Source: Candidatus Parcubacteria bacterium
GTDB taxonomy: Bacteria; Patescibacteriota; Patescibacteriia; CAIXNZ01
Assembly (NCBI GenBank): GCA_026395685.1
Contig: JAPLYG010000007.1
Location: forward strand, 1-54,994
DNA length: 54,994 nt
Reading direction: 5' to 3'
Under the pieces are notes generated by a model. The model had not been told where the DNA came from. It worked only from the letters and a program-made list of their open reading frames with translations, and did no database searches. Both the position numbers and the translations under genes were made by a program. Positions 20,072-29,247 of this stretch are shown one piece after another. The first letter of the stretch is position 1; the number at the start of each line of letters is the position of its first letter.

Positions 20072-20631
20072 TGCTATTAAGCGCTTTGGCCGTAGTTAAA
20101 TATTTACTGCTCTTTGCCTTTTTTCTAGTCTTGGGCGTCTTGGGTTTTATTATGGTGAGTTTCCGTAATATAGTGCCCTTTGTGCCTACACCCAAAAAAG
20201 TTGTACGCAAAATGGTGGAAGCTGCGGATGCCCGTCCCGGAGAAAAAATTTGCGACCTTGGTTCCGGTTCCGGCCGGATAATTTTTCAGGCGGCAAAAGA
20301 GTATAAAAATAATTTAGTTTTTGGTTTCGAAACATCTTTCTTGTTGCGTATGTTCAGCAAGAGTTTATTGCTTTTTCATCCGTTAATCAAAAAAAGAATC
20401 CAGATTGTCAATCGGGACTTTTTTAATATTAATTTAGCCGACTTCGATGTGATTTTTTGTTTTTTAACACCTGAAGCATTGAGAATTTTGTCGCCGAAGT
20501 TTCAGACACTTTTGCCCGGAACCAGAATTATTACCTATATGTTTCACTTAGAAAATCAGCAGGGTTTATCTGAAATAATAGATAATTACAGCGCAAAGGA
20601 TATTATATACTATTATAAAAAAATATCTTAA
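20071..20631 (+). CDS. SAM-dependent methyltransferase-like membrane-anchored protein
   Basis: N-terminal TM; KICDLGSGSGRIIFQAAKEY motif I. Confidence 0.75.
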   Translation: MLLSALAVVKYLLLFAFFLVLGVLGFIMVSFRNIVPFVPTPKKVVRKMVEAADARPGEKICDLGSGSGRIIFQAAKEYKNNLVFGFETSFLLRMFSKSLLLFHPLIKKRIQIVNRDFFNINLADFDVIFCFLTPEALRILSPKFQTLLPGTRIITYMFHLENQQGLSEIIDNYSAKDIIYYYKKIS

Positions 20632-20651
20632 GGTAATTTTAAGAAAAAAAT

Positions 20652-21431
20652 ATGCTAGCAAAACAGCTTCAAGGTTTGGGCTTTACGGAAAAAGAAGCCA
20701 GAATTTATGTCGGCCTTTTGGAATTAGGCGAGTCCGCACCCTCCCAATTATCACAAAAGACGGGAATAAATCGCGCGACTGTTTACGTAACCCTGGAAAG
20801 CCTGCAAAAACGGCACTTAGTAAGCAAAATTGAAAAACATAAAAAAATTGTTTTTAGCATTGAGCATCCTTTGCAGATTCTGGATCATCTGGAACGAGAG
20901 AAAAATAATGTGGAAATAAAAATCAATCTGGCCAAGACTTTAATGCCGGAACTGGAAATGCTGGAAAAAGTTACCGGTGAAAAAGCCAGGGTAAAATTTT
21001 ATGAAGGCAAAGAGGGTATAGCTATAATGCAAAATGATTTTGTGCGTTCCAATCCGAAGGAATGGCTAGAAATATATAATTTAAATATTGCGCTCAAGCA
21101 TTTTCCGGTTTCAAAGAATGATCATCGTCAGATAATAAGAAAGAAAAAATTAGGAGGCAGGGCTATCGCAATCTATGATCCCAAAATTCCTATTCCGTTT
21201 ATTCCCCCCTTTCCTAATGCGGAAAGAAGATATTTGCCCCTAAATAAATTTCAAGTACCTTTTAATGCGGATATTTCTATATATAATGATAAGGCTGTTT
21301 TTATATCTTATCAGGGGAAACTCATGGCAGTAGTAGTCCAAAATAAAGCAATAGTGAATGGTTTAAGGTTTTTATTTGAGCTAGCCTGGCAGGGAGCAGA
21401 CAAATTTGCTGAAATAAAAAAAGGACTCTAG
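20652..21431 (+). CDS. TrmB-family transcriptional regulator
   Basis: LQGLGFTEKEARIYVGLLELGESAPSQLSQKTGINRATVYVTLESL HTH. Confidence 0.85.
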   Translation: MLAKQLQGLGFTEKEARIYVGLLELGESAPSQLSQKTGINRATVYVTLESLQKRHLVSKIEKHKKIVFSIEHPLQILDHLEREKNNVEIKINLAKTLMPELEMLEKVTGEKARVKFYEGKEGIAIMQNDFVRSNPKEWLEIYNLNIALKHFPVSKNDHRQIIRKKKLGGRAIAIYDPKIPIPFIPPFPNAERRYLPLNKFQVPFNADISIYNDKAVFISYQGKLMAVVVQNKAIVNGLRFLFELAWQGADKFAEIKKGL

Positions 21432-21454
21432 GCTGGGGAAGCATAGAGTCATTA

Positions 21455-21697
21455 TTAAAGGCGGGGGTAGAGAAAAATTAGATTAGGGTTATATTTAGAA
21501 AAAGCAACGTTCATTGTTTCTCCTTCGGGTAAGTTATATGGTTTTTGGAAATTTTGCTGAACACTTTTTATTTTAAGGAAATATCTATCATTAGTTTTGC
21601 GTAAAAACGAAACTAACAAAGCAATATAGTTAGCTGCCTTCTTGGCAATGCGCGATTGGTCGTAACATCCATCTTCGGTAAACAGGAACTCCGTCAA
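21455..21697 (-). CDS. Hypothetical protein; possibly the 3' part of a frameshifted gene
   Basis: Track start is TTG; an SD-linked ATG frame (MSIRGNLINNSTVDGVPVY…) begins upstream in another frame. Confidence 0.45.
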   Translation of the reverse strand: MTEFLFTEDGCYDQSRIAKKAANYIALLVSFLRKTNDRYFLKIKSVQQNFQKPYNLPEGETMNVAFSKYNPNLIFLYPRL

Positions 21698-21986
21698 CAG
21701 TAGAATTGTTAATCAAATTCCCTCTGATAGACATTTTTCTCCATTTAATTTAGGTTGAATAAACTAAATGAAATTCCAACTTATTAGAAGTTGGGCTGCT
21801 GCCTATTTTGATTAACTTCTGGTGATCTCACCCCCTTGTTTCAAGATTCAAAGAACAATTGTTCTCTACCAATATTATAGCAAGAAATCGGCAATGGCTG
21901 GTTGTGGATAAAGTCACGGATTTAACAAATTGGCAAATTTTTAGTATAATATAGATAACAAAAAAGTGAATAAATCCCAATAAATT

Positions 21987-22469
21987 ATGGAAGATAAAAC
22001 TCCTGTATTTTTTACTAGTTTTGATGATTTAAAGCAGAAGCTTAAAGACGATCAATATAAAGATCAGTCTGTTTTTAGCCGTTTAAATAAAGATGAATTA
22101 GAACCTGAAGCCAATTGGTTTAATGAAGATTATGAAGGGGAACTCTCGGTTGATGTATATCAGGAAGGTAAAAATTTGGTTGTTAAAGCCGCAATTGCCG
22201 GCGTTAAGCCGGAAGATTTGGAAATTTATATTCATAATGATCTGCTAACGATCAGAGGAAAAAGGGAAAGTGAAGAGGAGGAAACAACTCCTGGATATTT
22301 TTATCAGGAATGTTATTGGGGCGGATTTTCCCGCTCGATTCTTCTGCCGGTTGAGGTGCAGGTAGATAGCGTAGAAGCAATTTTAAAAAATGGAATATTG
22401 AAAATAGTGATGCCGATTGCCAATAGGTCAAAACTAGTCAATGTAAACGTTAAGGTAAGGGAAAATTAA
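21987..22469 (+). CDS. Hsp20/alpha-crystallin family small heat-shock protein
   Basis: ACD: DVYQEGKNLVVKAAIAGVKPEDLEIYIHNDLLTIRGKRE…FSRSILLP…AILKNGILKIVMP. Confidence 0.92.
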   Translation: MEDKTPVFFTSFDDLKQKLKDDQYKDQSVFSRLNKDELEPEANWFNEDYEGELSVDVYQEGKNLVVKAAIAGVKPEDLEIYIHNDLLTIRGKRESEEEETTPGYFYQECYWGGFSRSILLPVEVQVDSVEAILKNGILKIVMPIANRSKLVNVNVKVREN

Positions 22470-22471
22470 TT

Positions 22472-22702
22472 ATGCCTGAGCTAACAGCGATTATTGACCG
22501 GTTTGAGGGGGAATATGCTGTTTTAATTTTAACAGACGGGCAAATCCTAAACGTTTACAGAAATTTTCTTGATAAAAATTCCAGAGAAGGTGATCAGGTG
22601 ATATTAACTTTAAATAGCAGTTCAAAGAAAAATATTAAGGGGGAAAAGAAAATTAGGCAGCTTTTAGCTGAATTAACACATAAAGATCATGAAAATTCTT
22701 GA
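22472..22702 (+). CDS. DUF3006-like small protein
   Basis: AIIDRFEGEYAVLILTDGQILNVYRNFL…EGDQVILTL. Confidence 0.65.
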   Translation: MPELTAIIDRFEGEYAVLILTDGQILNVYRNFLDKNSREGDQVILTLNSSSKKNIKGEKKIRQLLAELTHKDHENS

Positions 22703-24560
22703 TATCCTGGGATTACAAAAGAAAACAGAACCGGCGCCGAAGAGGTTTCAATTAATAACCGCTTTTTTTATTTTAGCGGCTGTTTTGGTTTTATTTGTCA
22801 TTCCTTTTATTACCTATGAAGTAATGTATAAAGATAAGATTTATTCCGGTGTTTATATAGACGGCATCAATATCGGCGGCTTGAATAAGGCTGAAGCGAC
22901 TAAGGAGCTTTATCGAAATTACGATGCCGTAAAACGCAACGGTTTTACTTTTGTTTATAATAATCAGAATTATTATATTGCGACAACTTCTGTTTCTCCC
23001 AGCGATCCAGATTTAGCGCGGGAAATATTATCCATGCCGATTGAAGATATGGTCGGCACCGCATATGAATATGGACGCCGGGGAACTATTGCCGATAGGG
23101 TCAGAGAGCAGGTGGTCGCCTTAATCAATAAATCCAAATTTACCTTGCTATACACTTTAGATGAAGCGGAATTAAAGAATTTATTGCTGGAAAATTTTAA
23201 TAAATTTGAAAAGCCTGCTCAAGATGCCAGGATTTCCTTTATTGACGGCAATGTCTTTGAAATTCTGCCAGAAAATGACGGCTATATTATTGATTATGAT
23301 CAGGCGATTAATGATTTGAAGAAAAATATCAATTTAATCGCAATCAATCCCGTCCAGGTAGAAACTTTACAGTCATCTGCCAATGTGCGCAAGACAGAAG
23401 CTGAAGTTTTATCGGCTCAAGTGAAAGAAATACTTGCCCTAAATAATTTGAAATTAAAATATCAGGATAAAAGCTGGACCATTGCCAACAGCGAATTTAA
23501 AAATTGGGTGGAATTCAACCGGCAGGATTCTGTGGTTTATCTGCAGTTCAATCCGGAGCGTTTAAATGAAAAGCTTGATTTGTTGGCGCAGGAAATAAAT
23601 GTCTTGCCTCAGGATGCCAAGTTTGTAATGGCTGAAAATAAAGTTACTGAATTTAAGCCGGCCATGCCCGGACTGGAAGTTGATAAAGAGGTAACCGTCA
23701 GTAAAATTAACCAGGAATTCATTGTTGATAAAAAAGAGGAGATTGAACTGGCCGTGAAAGTATCTGAACCCAAAATCAAAACAGTTGATTCTAATACTTT
23801 GGGTATTAAGGAACTGATCGGCAAAGGCGTTTCTGATTTCGCGGGCAGCCACACCAACAGAATTTTAAATATAAAAAATGCGGTTGAGCATTTAAACGGC
23901 ATTATTATTCCGACCGGAGAATTTTCCATTGTTGATGCTATCGGAGAGGTGACTGCGGAAACAGGTTATTATCCAGAATATGTCATTAAAGGGGATCGCA
24001 CAATCAAAGAATACGGCGGAGGTTTATGTCAGATCGGCACCACAATGTTTCGAGCTGCTTTGTATAGCGGTATGCCGATAACTGAAAGGCGTCCCCATTC
24101 CTATATTGTTTCTTATTACAAACCCTTGGGTATGGATGCTACGATTTACGGTCCGCATCCGGATTTGAGGTTTATCAATGATACCGGCAATAATATTTTA
24201 TTGCAGATCAAAATTGAAGGCACAATTTTGACTTTTGAATTCTGGGGAACCGGGGACAATAGAAAAATTGAAATCACTGATCCCGTGCTTTATAACTGGA
24301 CAGCACAGCCGCCTGACAAGCTGATTGAAAATAAGGATTTAAAGCCTGGAGCCAAGATTCTGAAAGAACAAGGCCGCCGCGGCGCTGACGCTCATTTTTA
24401 CCGCTACATCACCAAAGCTGACGGCACTAAAAATGAAGAAATTTTCCGCAGTCACTATGTGGCCTGGCCCAATATATATGAAGTCGGAATTACGCCTGAA
24501 GCACCTGCCGAAGGATCCGCAGAAGGGGCAACTAATACTAATATAAATACCAGTCAATAA
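22689..24560 (+). CDS. VanW-family protein with peptidoglycan-binding-like N-terminus
   Basis: FAGSHTNRILNIKNAVEHLNGIIIPTGEFSIVDAIG…GGGLCQIGTTMFRAAL. Confidence 0.88.
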   Translation: MKILDILGLQKKTEPAPKRFQLITAFFILAAVLVLFVIPFITYEVMYKDKIYSGVYIDGINIGGLNKAEATKELYRNYDAVKRNGFTFVYNNQNYYIATTSVSPSDPDLAREILSMPIEDMVGTAYEYGRRGTIADRVREQVVALINKSKFTLLYTLDEAELKNLLLENFNKFEKPAQDARISFIDGNVFEILPENDGYIIDYDQAINDLKKNINLIAINPVQVETLQSSANVRKTEAEVLSAQVKEILALNNLKLKYQDKSWTIANSEFKNWVEFNRQDSVVYLQFNPERLNEKLDLLAQEINVLPQDAKFVMAENKVTEFKPAMPGLEVDKEVTVSKINQEFIVDKKEEIELAVKVSEPKIKTVDSNTLGIKELIGKGVSDFAGSHTNRILNIKNAVEHLNGIIIPTGEFSIVDAIGEVTAETGYYPEYVIKGDRTIKEYGGGLCQIGTTMFRAALYSGMPITERRPHSYIVSYYKPLGMDATIYGPHPDLRFINDTGNNILLQIKIEGTILTFEFWGTGDNRKIEITDPVLYNWTAQPPDKLIENKDLKPGAKILKEQGRRGADAHFYRYITKADGTKNEEIFRSHYVAWPNIYEVGITPEAPAEGSAEGATNTNINTSQ

Positions 24561-24564
24561 GAAA

Positions 24565-24603
24565 ATAAAAATCGCTTCCTCGGAAAGGAGGCGGTTTTTT
24601 TGT
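24565..24603 (+). terminator. Rho-independent terminator
   Basis: CGCTTCCTcggaaAGGAGGCGGTTTTTTT. Confidence 0.8.
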
Positions 24604-24780
24604 CTACGTTGGCTGGAAACCGATCCCAGCTCTGTCTTGTCTTATCCCCACCCCCCCCATTAATTTTGCAGTTATGTTATACTATTTACAATAGGCAATT
24701 GGCTTGTTTATAGTTTAATAGATGCTAAAAGACAATCCTTTTTATAAAATTTTTAAATTTATTAAAACTAATTAATCGAA

Positions 24781-26247
24781 ATGAGAAATCAAACTTCAAC
24801 AAAAAGTAAAATTGCGTCGGATGTCGATGTGCAACTTGCCATTGCTACGGCTGTCCTCCTCGGAGTCAGCGCTCTGGCTTTTTTAATTATGCCGGCATTG
24901 AATCTAAAATCCAGTGACAATATAAATTTTGTAATTAATGAGCCTTCAAATGGTTGCTACGGATTAATGGGCGACCTAAATGGAAACGGGGTACTTGATG
25001 AAGATGACCAGGCAATGATCGCAGCAATTATCTCAGGAACCGCATCATTTAATCCATGTGCAGACTTGGAGGGTAGTGACGGTATTATTGGTCCCGGGGA
25101 TTTAGCAGTCTTTAAAACAGTAAGAATAAAACAGGATACCCCGTTGTGTACTGATTCTGACGGAGGCAGAGAATATTTTACGAGCGGAAGTGTAACCTCG
25201 TTTTTCCCGTCTCAAAATCAATATGAATCCATAAATGATGTCTGTCGAAACACTACTGACGGAGGGGATATAGCTACAGGCAAATTTTTGATTGAAGGGA
25301 CATGTGAAGAAAACGGTGGAACTGGGGTTATGAAAATAGCCTACGAATGCCCCAATGGGTGTAAAAATGGAGCTTGCATACCCTCAGTTGGCGATACCAG
25401 AAAATTTCTTTGCCAGCCTAAGCCGAAAGGCACAGATTGGAATACTGTAGGAGAATATACCCAGACCTGGACAGGCGCCACAAAGTGGCAACCGATAGGA
25501 TCTGCACCTCAATATAATACTGAACCAAGCGCTACTTCCTGCCGCTATATATGCGCGTCAGACTATCAATTGAATGAAGAGACTGGACAATGTTTACCAA
25601 TTCCACTATCTCAAACTTTATCCTGTGGTTATTTATTTCCAGGAGAGGAATGGATTGGCGACAGTACTTATGTATCAACATGGAATGGAACAGAATTTCT
25701 TCCTATTTATACAAAGACTTATAATTTAACTCCCGGCACTTGCAATTTTAAATGCATATCAAATTATGTTTATGATAATAGCTATGGGAAGTGCAAACCA
25801 AGTGGTCAAACAAGAAAGTTTTTTTGTGGAGCAAAACCAGCTAACACTGTTTGGAGTTATCCTGGTAGTTCTGTCAGTTATAAATATTATGTACAAGGCC
25901 TAAATACAGCTACAAACTTATGGGTACCAGTGGCAACGCCTACTATTTATGCCACGATCGGAACAGAATATGATTGTAATTATAAATGTAGTCCTGGGTA
26001 TATTACGATCCATGGTTTATGTATTTCAAGCGGCCCTGCTCCGATAACTAATATATATTATTGTGGTAGCTTGCCGGAAAATGCGGAATGGAATTCCGTT
26101 GGGAATTATACCCAGCAATGGAGCGGAACATCATGGGTACCTCCAGTAGCCATCCCGACCTATAGTACAACTTCTAGTAACCAAAGCTGCAACTATAAAT
26201 GTAAATCCGGCTTTGTTTGGGACGGTGGAACTTGTAAAAGTCAATAG
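24781..26247 (+). CDS. Surface protein: TM anchor, dockerin-like Ca-binding segment and four Cys-rich repeats
   Basis: GDLNGNGVLDEDDQAMIAAIISG dockerin-like loop; repeats [F/S/Y]xCG/Q…W…Y…C.YxC…G. Confidence 0.7.
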   Translation: MRNQTSTKSKIASDVDVQLAIATAVLLGVSALAFLIMPALNLKSSDNINFVINEPSNGCYGLMGDLNGNGVLDEDDQAMIAAIISGTASFNPCADLEGSDGIIGPGDLAVFKTVRIKQDTPLCTDSDGGREYFTSGSVTSFFPSQNQYESINDVCRNTTDGGDIATGKFLIEGTCEENGGTGVMKIAYECPNGCKNGACIPSVGDTRKFLCQPKPKGTDWNTVGEYTQTWTGATKWQPIGSAPQYNTEPSATSCRYICASDYQLNEETGQCLPIPLSQTLSCGYLFPGEEWIGDSTYVSTWNGTEFLPIYTKTYNLTPGTCNFKCISNYVYDNSYGKCKPSGQTRKFFCGAKPANTVWSYPGSSVSYKYYVQGLNTATNLWVPVATPTIYATIGTEYDCNYKCSPGYITIHGLCISSGPAPITNIYYCGSLPENAEWNSVGNYTQQWSGTSWVPPVAIPTYSTTSSNQSCNYKCKSGFVWDGGTCKSQ

Positions 26248-26259
26248 CAGTATTTATAA

Positions 26260-26292
26260 CCTAAAAAAAGAACCCCTCGGGGTTCTTTTTTT
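26260..26292. terminator. Bidirectional Rho-independent terminator
   Basis: aaaaaaAGAACCCCtcGGGGTTCTttttttt. Confidence 0.85.
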
Positions 26293-26375
26293 GTCGGCAA
26301 GACCTTGATAGGCATCGCCTAAGCGGGCATAGGCAAACGAAAACGGCTCGCTACAAAACAAATGCTTTTTAAACA

Positions 26376-26614
26376 AAACAAAAAATACTCTGTAAAACAG
26401 AGTATTTTTCTTTCCGAAATCTGCAGACAAGAATATCTGAATAAGGAATAATCTAGCCGGAGCCGGATTGGATCCTTTTTTAGATACCCATGCTTATCGT
26501 GCCTGCAGATTTCGAAAAACAATCAGGTTTGGATTGCTTCCCCAAAGTCGCTCAAATAGATGGTCATGCTGTTTTCAGGGGGAATAGAAACAGCTCTAAC
26601 CGCCAGTTGAGCGA
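26376..26614 (-). ncRNA. Candidate structured small RNA
   Basis: Promoter TTGACA-17-TAAGTT (26621-26649, minus), 5' stem TCGCTCAA/TTGAGCGA, 12-bp perfect stem CGAAATCTGCAG/CTGCAGATTTCG, terminator AATACTCTG…CAGAGTATTTTTT; no credible ORF. Confidence 0.55.
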
Positions 26615-26620
26615 TACTTA

Positions 26621-26649
26621 AACTTATCATAATACAGAAAACTTGTCAA
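26621..26649 (-). promoter_or_regulatory. Sigma70-type promoter for candidate sRNA
   Basis: TTGACA-17-TAAGTT on minus strand. Confidence 0.7.
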
Positions 26650-26717
26650 TAGGATGACAAGCTTTCTTATTCTTGGCCCCAAAGGGGCCCTTTCAGGGCT
26701 TATTTTAGGGCAGATTA

Positions 26718-27323
26718 TTATTTTATAATTTTATCAATAATGCCATATTTTAGTGCCTCTTCCGCGCTCATAAAATAGTCGCGATCAGAGTCTTTTTCAA
26801 TCTTTTCAATCGGCTGTCCAGTGTGTTTTGCCAAGATAACATTGAGTTTATCTTTGATTTTAAGGATATGTTCTGCTCTGATTTTGATGTCTGTTGCCTG
26901 TCCTTCTGCCCCGCCCATTACCTGGTGAATCATTACTTCGGAATTTGGCAGGCATAAACGCTTACCTTTGGCGCCGGCGCTCAAAAGCACAGCTGCCATA
27001 GAAGCGGCAATGCCTATACAGATTGTTGAAACATCAGGTTTAATGTATTGAATAGTGTCATAAATCGCCAAGCCGTCAGTGACAGATCCGCCCGGTGAAT
27101 TGATATAAAGTTTAATATCTTTTTTGTCATCTTCGCTGGCCAGAAAAAGCAGTTGGGCAATTACAGTATTGGCCACTGCATCATCAATCGGAGAACCAAG
27201 GAAAATTATCCGTTCCTTTAAAAGACGGGAATAAATATCATAGGCGCGTTCGCCCATGGATGATTTTTCCACGACAGTCGGGATTAAGTAATTTTGGGTT
27301 TCTTGGGTATTTTTTTTAGTCAT
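26718..27323 (-). CDS. clpP: ATP-dependent Clp protease proteolytic subunit
   Basis: [19 protein letters not shown]…[20 protein letters not shown]…[14 protein letters not shown]…MIHQ. Confidence 0.97.
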   Translation of the reverse strand: MTKKNTQETQNYLIPTVVEKSSMGERAYDIYSRLLKERIIFLGSPIDDAVANTVIAQLLFLASEDDKKDIKLYINSPGGSVTDGLAIYDTIQYIKPDVSTICIGIAASMAAVLLSAGAKGKRLCLPNSEVMIHQVMGGAEGQATDIKIRAEHILKIKDKLNVILAKHTGQPIEKIEKDSDRDYFMSAEEALKYGIIDKIIK

Positions 27324-27395
27324 AAAATTTAAATTAAGTATGAAGGCCGAAGTATGAAGTCTAAAGTATTAAATTTGGCTTTCGGCCTTCGGCCT

Positions 27396-28397
27396 TCAGA
27401 CTTCGGACTTCTTTAGTTTTGTAATTATAGCATTTATAATAAAATTTTTCCAATCAGTATCTGCGCTTAAAGCCGTAATATCGATTTTAAAACCGGCTGC
27501 TTTTCTATGCCCGCCCCCTCCCATTTTCTGGGCAATTTCCGCCATATCAATTTCGTCCCTTACAGTTCTCAGACTCACTTTAATTTGATTATTATCTTCT
27601 TCAGTCATAACAATGATAAAGTTTACATCCTGAATTAGACTTAAAAAATTTGCCATGCCGTCAAGGCTTTCCGGTGAGGTAATTTGGCATTCCTCCAAAT
27701 CTTTTTTCGCAATGGCCGTAAAGGCAAAGTTGTATTCCGGATTGTGTTCCAAACGATACAGTATTTTGCCCCAAAGCTTTAAAGCGTCAATATTTTTATT
27801 TTGGCTGATGCTGGAAATTATCTGGTTAATGCGGGCGCCCAGATTTAATAATTCCGAGGCTATTTTGAGGCTGTCATTTGTGGTCGCCGCATTAGTAAAA
27901 TTCATAGTATCCGTAATGATTCCGGTTAATAAATTGGTAGCCATATATTTATCAATTTCTATCTGATGTGCCTGGAAAAAATCGTAAAGAATTTCGCTGG
28001 TAGAAGATGCCTGGGGGACGACCAAATTAAGGTGGCCGAAATTATTATTACTTTGATGATGATCGATATTGATCAGGGTAATATTATATTTTTTTATTTC
28101 CTCAAAGATTCCAGTACGTTCAATGGCGCCACAGTCAACGGTAATAATTAAATCGTGATCAATGATATTTAATAATGCTAAATCAGTAATTAAATTTTCA
28201 ATTTTTGGCAGATAAGAAAAATAATTGGCAGGCTTATCGACGCAGAAGTGTTTATGAACTTTTTGAGTATTTGCTAAGAATCGAGACAAGGCTAAACTGG
28301 CGCCCAAAGTGTCTCCATCTGGCTTTTCATGGCAAATGATAAGCGGATTTTTTGCCTCAATAATAGCATTAAGAATGCTTTTCGTCTGTACCGTCAT
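27396..28397 (-). CDS. DHH/DHHA1 phosphoesterase (NrnA-like oligoribonuclease/pAp phosphatase)
   Basis: HEKPDGDTLGASLAL, VDCGA, NIDHHQSNNNFG, GGGGHRKAAGF. Confidence 0.9.
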   Translation of the reverse strand: MTVQTKSILNAIIEAKNPLIICHEKPDGDTLGASLALSRFLANTQKVHKHFCVDKPANYFSYLPKIENLITDLALLNIIDHDLIITVDCGAIERTGIFEEIKKYNITLINIDHHQSNNNFGHLNLVVPQASSTSEILYDFFQAHQIEIDKYMATNLLTGIITDTMNFTNAATTNDSLKIASELLNLGARINQIISSISQNKNIDALKLWGKILYRLEHNPEYNFAFTAIAKKDLEECQITSPESLDGMANFLSLIQDVNFIIVMTEEDNNQIKVSLRTVRDEIDMAEIAQKMGGGGHRKAAGFKIDITALSADTDWKNFIINAIITKLKKSEV

Positions 28398-28440
28398 ATA
28401 TATCTAAGTTAGCCATATTAGCAGCTAATGGCTCAGATTA

Positions 28441-28779
28441 TCACTCGGGTTTAATTTCGTCAAGAATTTGGTTAACTTTGTTGGCAAAAATTTCCTGCTC
28501 ATCGATTTGGAAAGTGAGGTTGGGGATGAATTTGGTGGTGAGTTCTTTTTTTAATAATTCATGGAGGCGGCGGCTGTTTTTCTGCAGTATTTTTAAAATT
28601 GATCCGCGAATATTTTCCGGAAAGATAGTGACTATGATTTTGGCCACTTTCATGTCCGGAGTCGTATTTACCTCGGTTACAGTTACAAAGGCTTCAGCCG
28701 GCAAATCAATATCCTCCCTGATAAATCGGCCCAGCTCTTGTTTTAGCAATTCATTTATACGTTCAATTCGTTGTGACAT
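28441..28779 (-). CDS. rbfA: Ribosome-binding factor A
   Basis: RIERINELLKQELGRFI…VTVTEVNTTPDMKVAKIIVTIF. Confidence 0.9.
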   Translation of the reverse strand: MSQRIERINELLKQELGRFIREDIDLPAEAFVTVTEVNTTPDMKVAKIIVTIFPENIRGSILKILQKNSRRLHELLKKELTTKFIPNLTFQIDEQEIFANKVNQILDEIKPE

Positions 28780-28797
28780 ATTTTTTAGTTAATAATA

Positions 28798-28975
28798 GGG
28801 TTAAGGTTAAGGTTGAGAGGCTGGAAGGTGGTAAGTGTTTGGGTTAGGAATACTTTCTAGCATCATTACCTTTGCACTTAGGACGAGAGGGTTAGGGTTA
28901 TGGTTAGGAGGCTGGTAGGATGCTGGGTTAAGGTTAGGGTTGAGAGGCTGGAAGGTGATAAGTGTTTAGTTAGGG
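28798..28975. repeat. G/T-rich GGTTAAGGTT(A/G)GGGTT direct-repeat block
   Basis: Two ~50-bp copies of gggttaaggtta[a/g]ggttgagaggctggaaggtg[g/a]taagtgttt. Confidence 0.6.
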
Positions 28976-29087
28976 AAAATAATTAGCTTCAATGTAATTT
29001 TTTGCTAACATTAGCTAATATGACTTAAAAAATGGATTCTAGCTTTAATCTTAGCCTATAATTATACACTAACTGATAATAAACTTC

Positions 29088-29116
29088 TTGACAACCCCTG
29101 AGGCTTTTGTTATCAT
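29088..29116 (+). promoter_or_regulatory. rpoBC promoter
   Basis: TTGACA-17-TATCAT. Confidence 0.75.
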
Positions 29117-29134
29117 AATATCACTAGATGATTT

Positions 29135-29238
29135 CCCGCTATAGTTTAACAAATAAGCTCAAAATAGTGGGGTTTAATTATACTTCCTAATCAAATATTA
29201 ATTTTTTAAAAACTCGCCATATAAAGACGGGAGGCGAG
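29135..29238 (+). promoter_or_regulatory. Structured rpoB leader with two hairpins
   Basis: CCCGCTAT/ATAGTGGG and CTCGCC/GGCGAG, the latter overlapping the putative SD. Confidence 0.4.
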
Positions 29239-29247
29239 GTATTTTTT

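Noticed and set aside
26319-26522. 67-aa minus ORF
   Set aside because: Lies across the terminator and stems of the candidate sRNA; no SD; composition not protein-like
28798-28975. True linear-chromosome telomere
   Set aside because: Internal, short, imperfect and flanked by contiguous housekeeping genes
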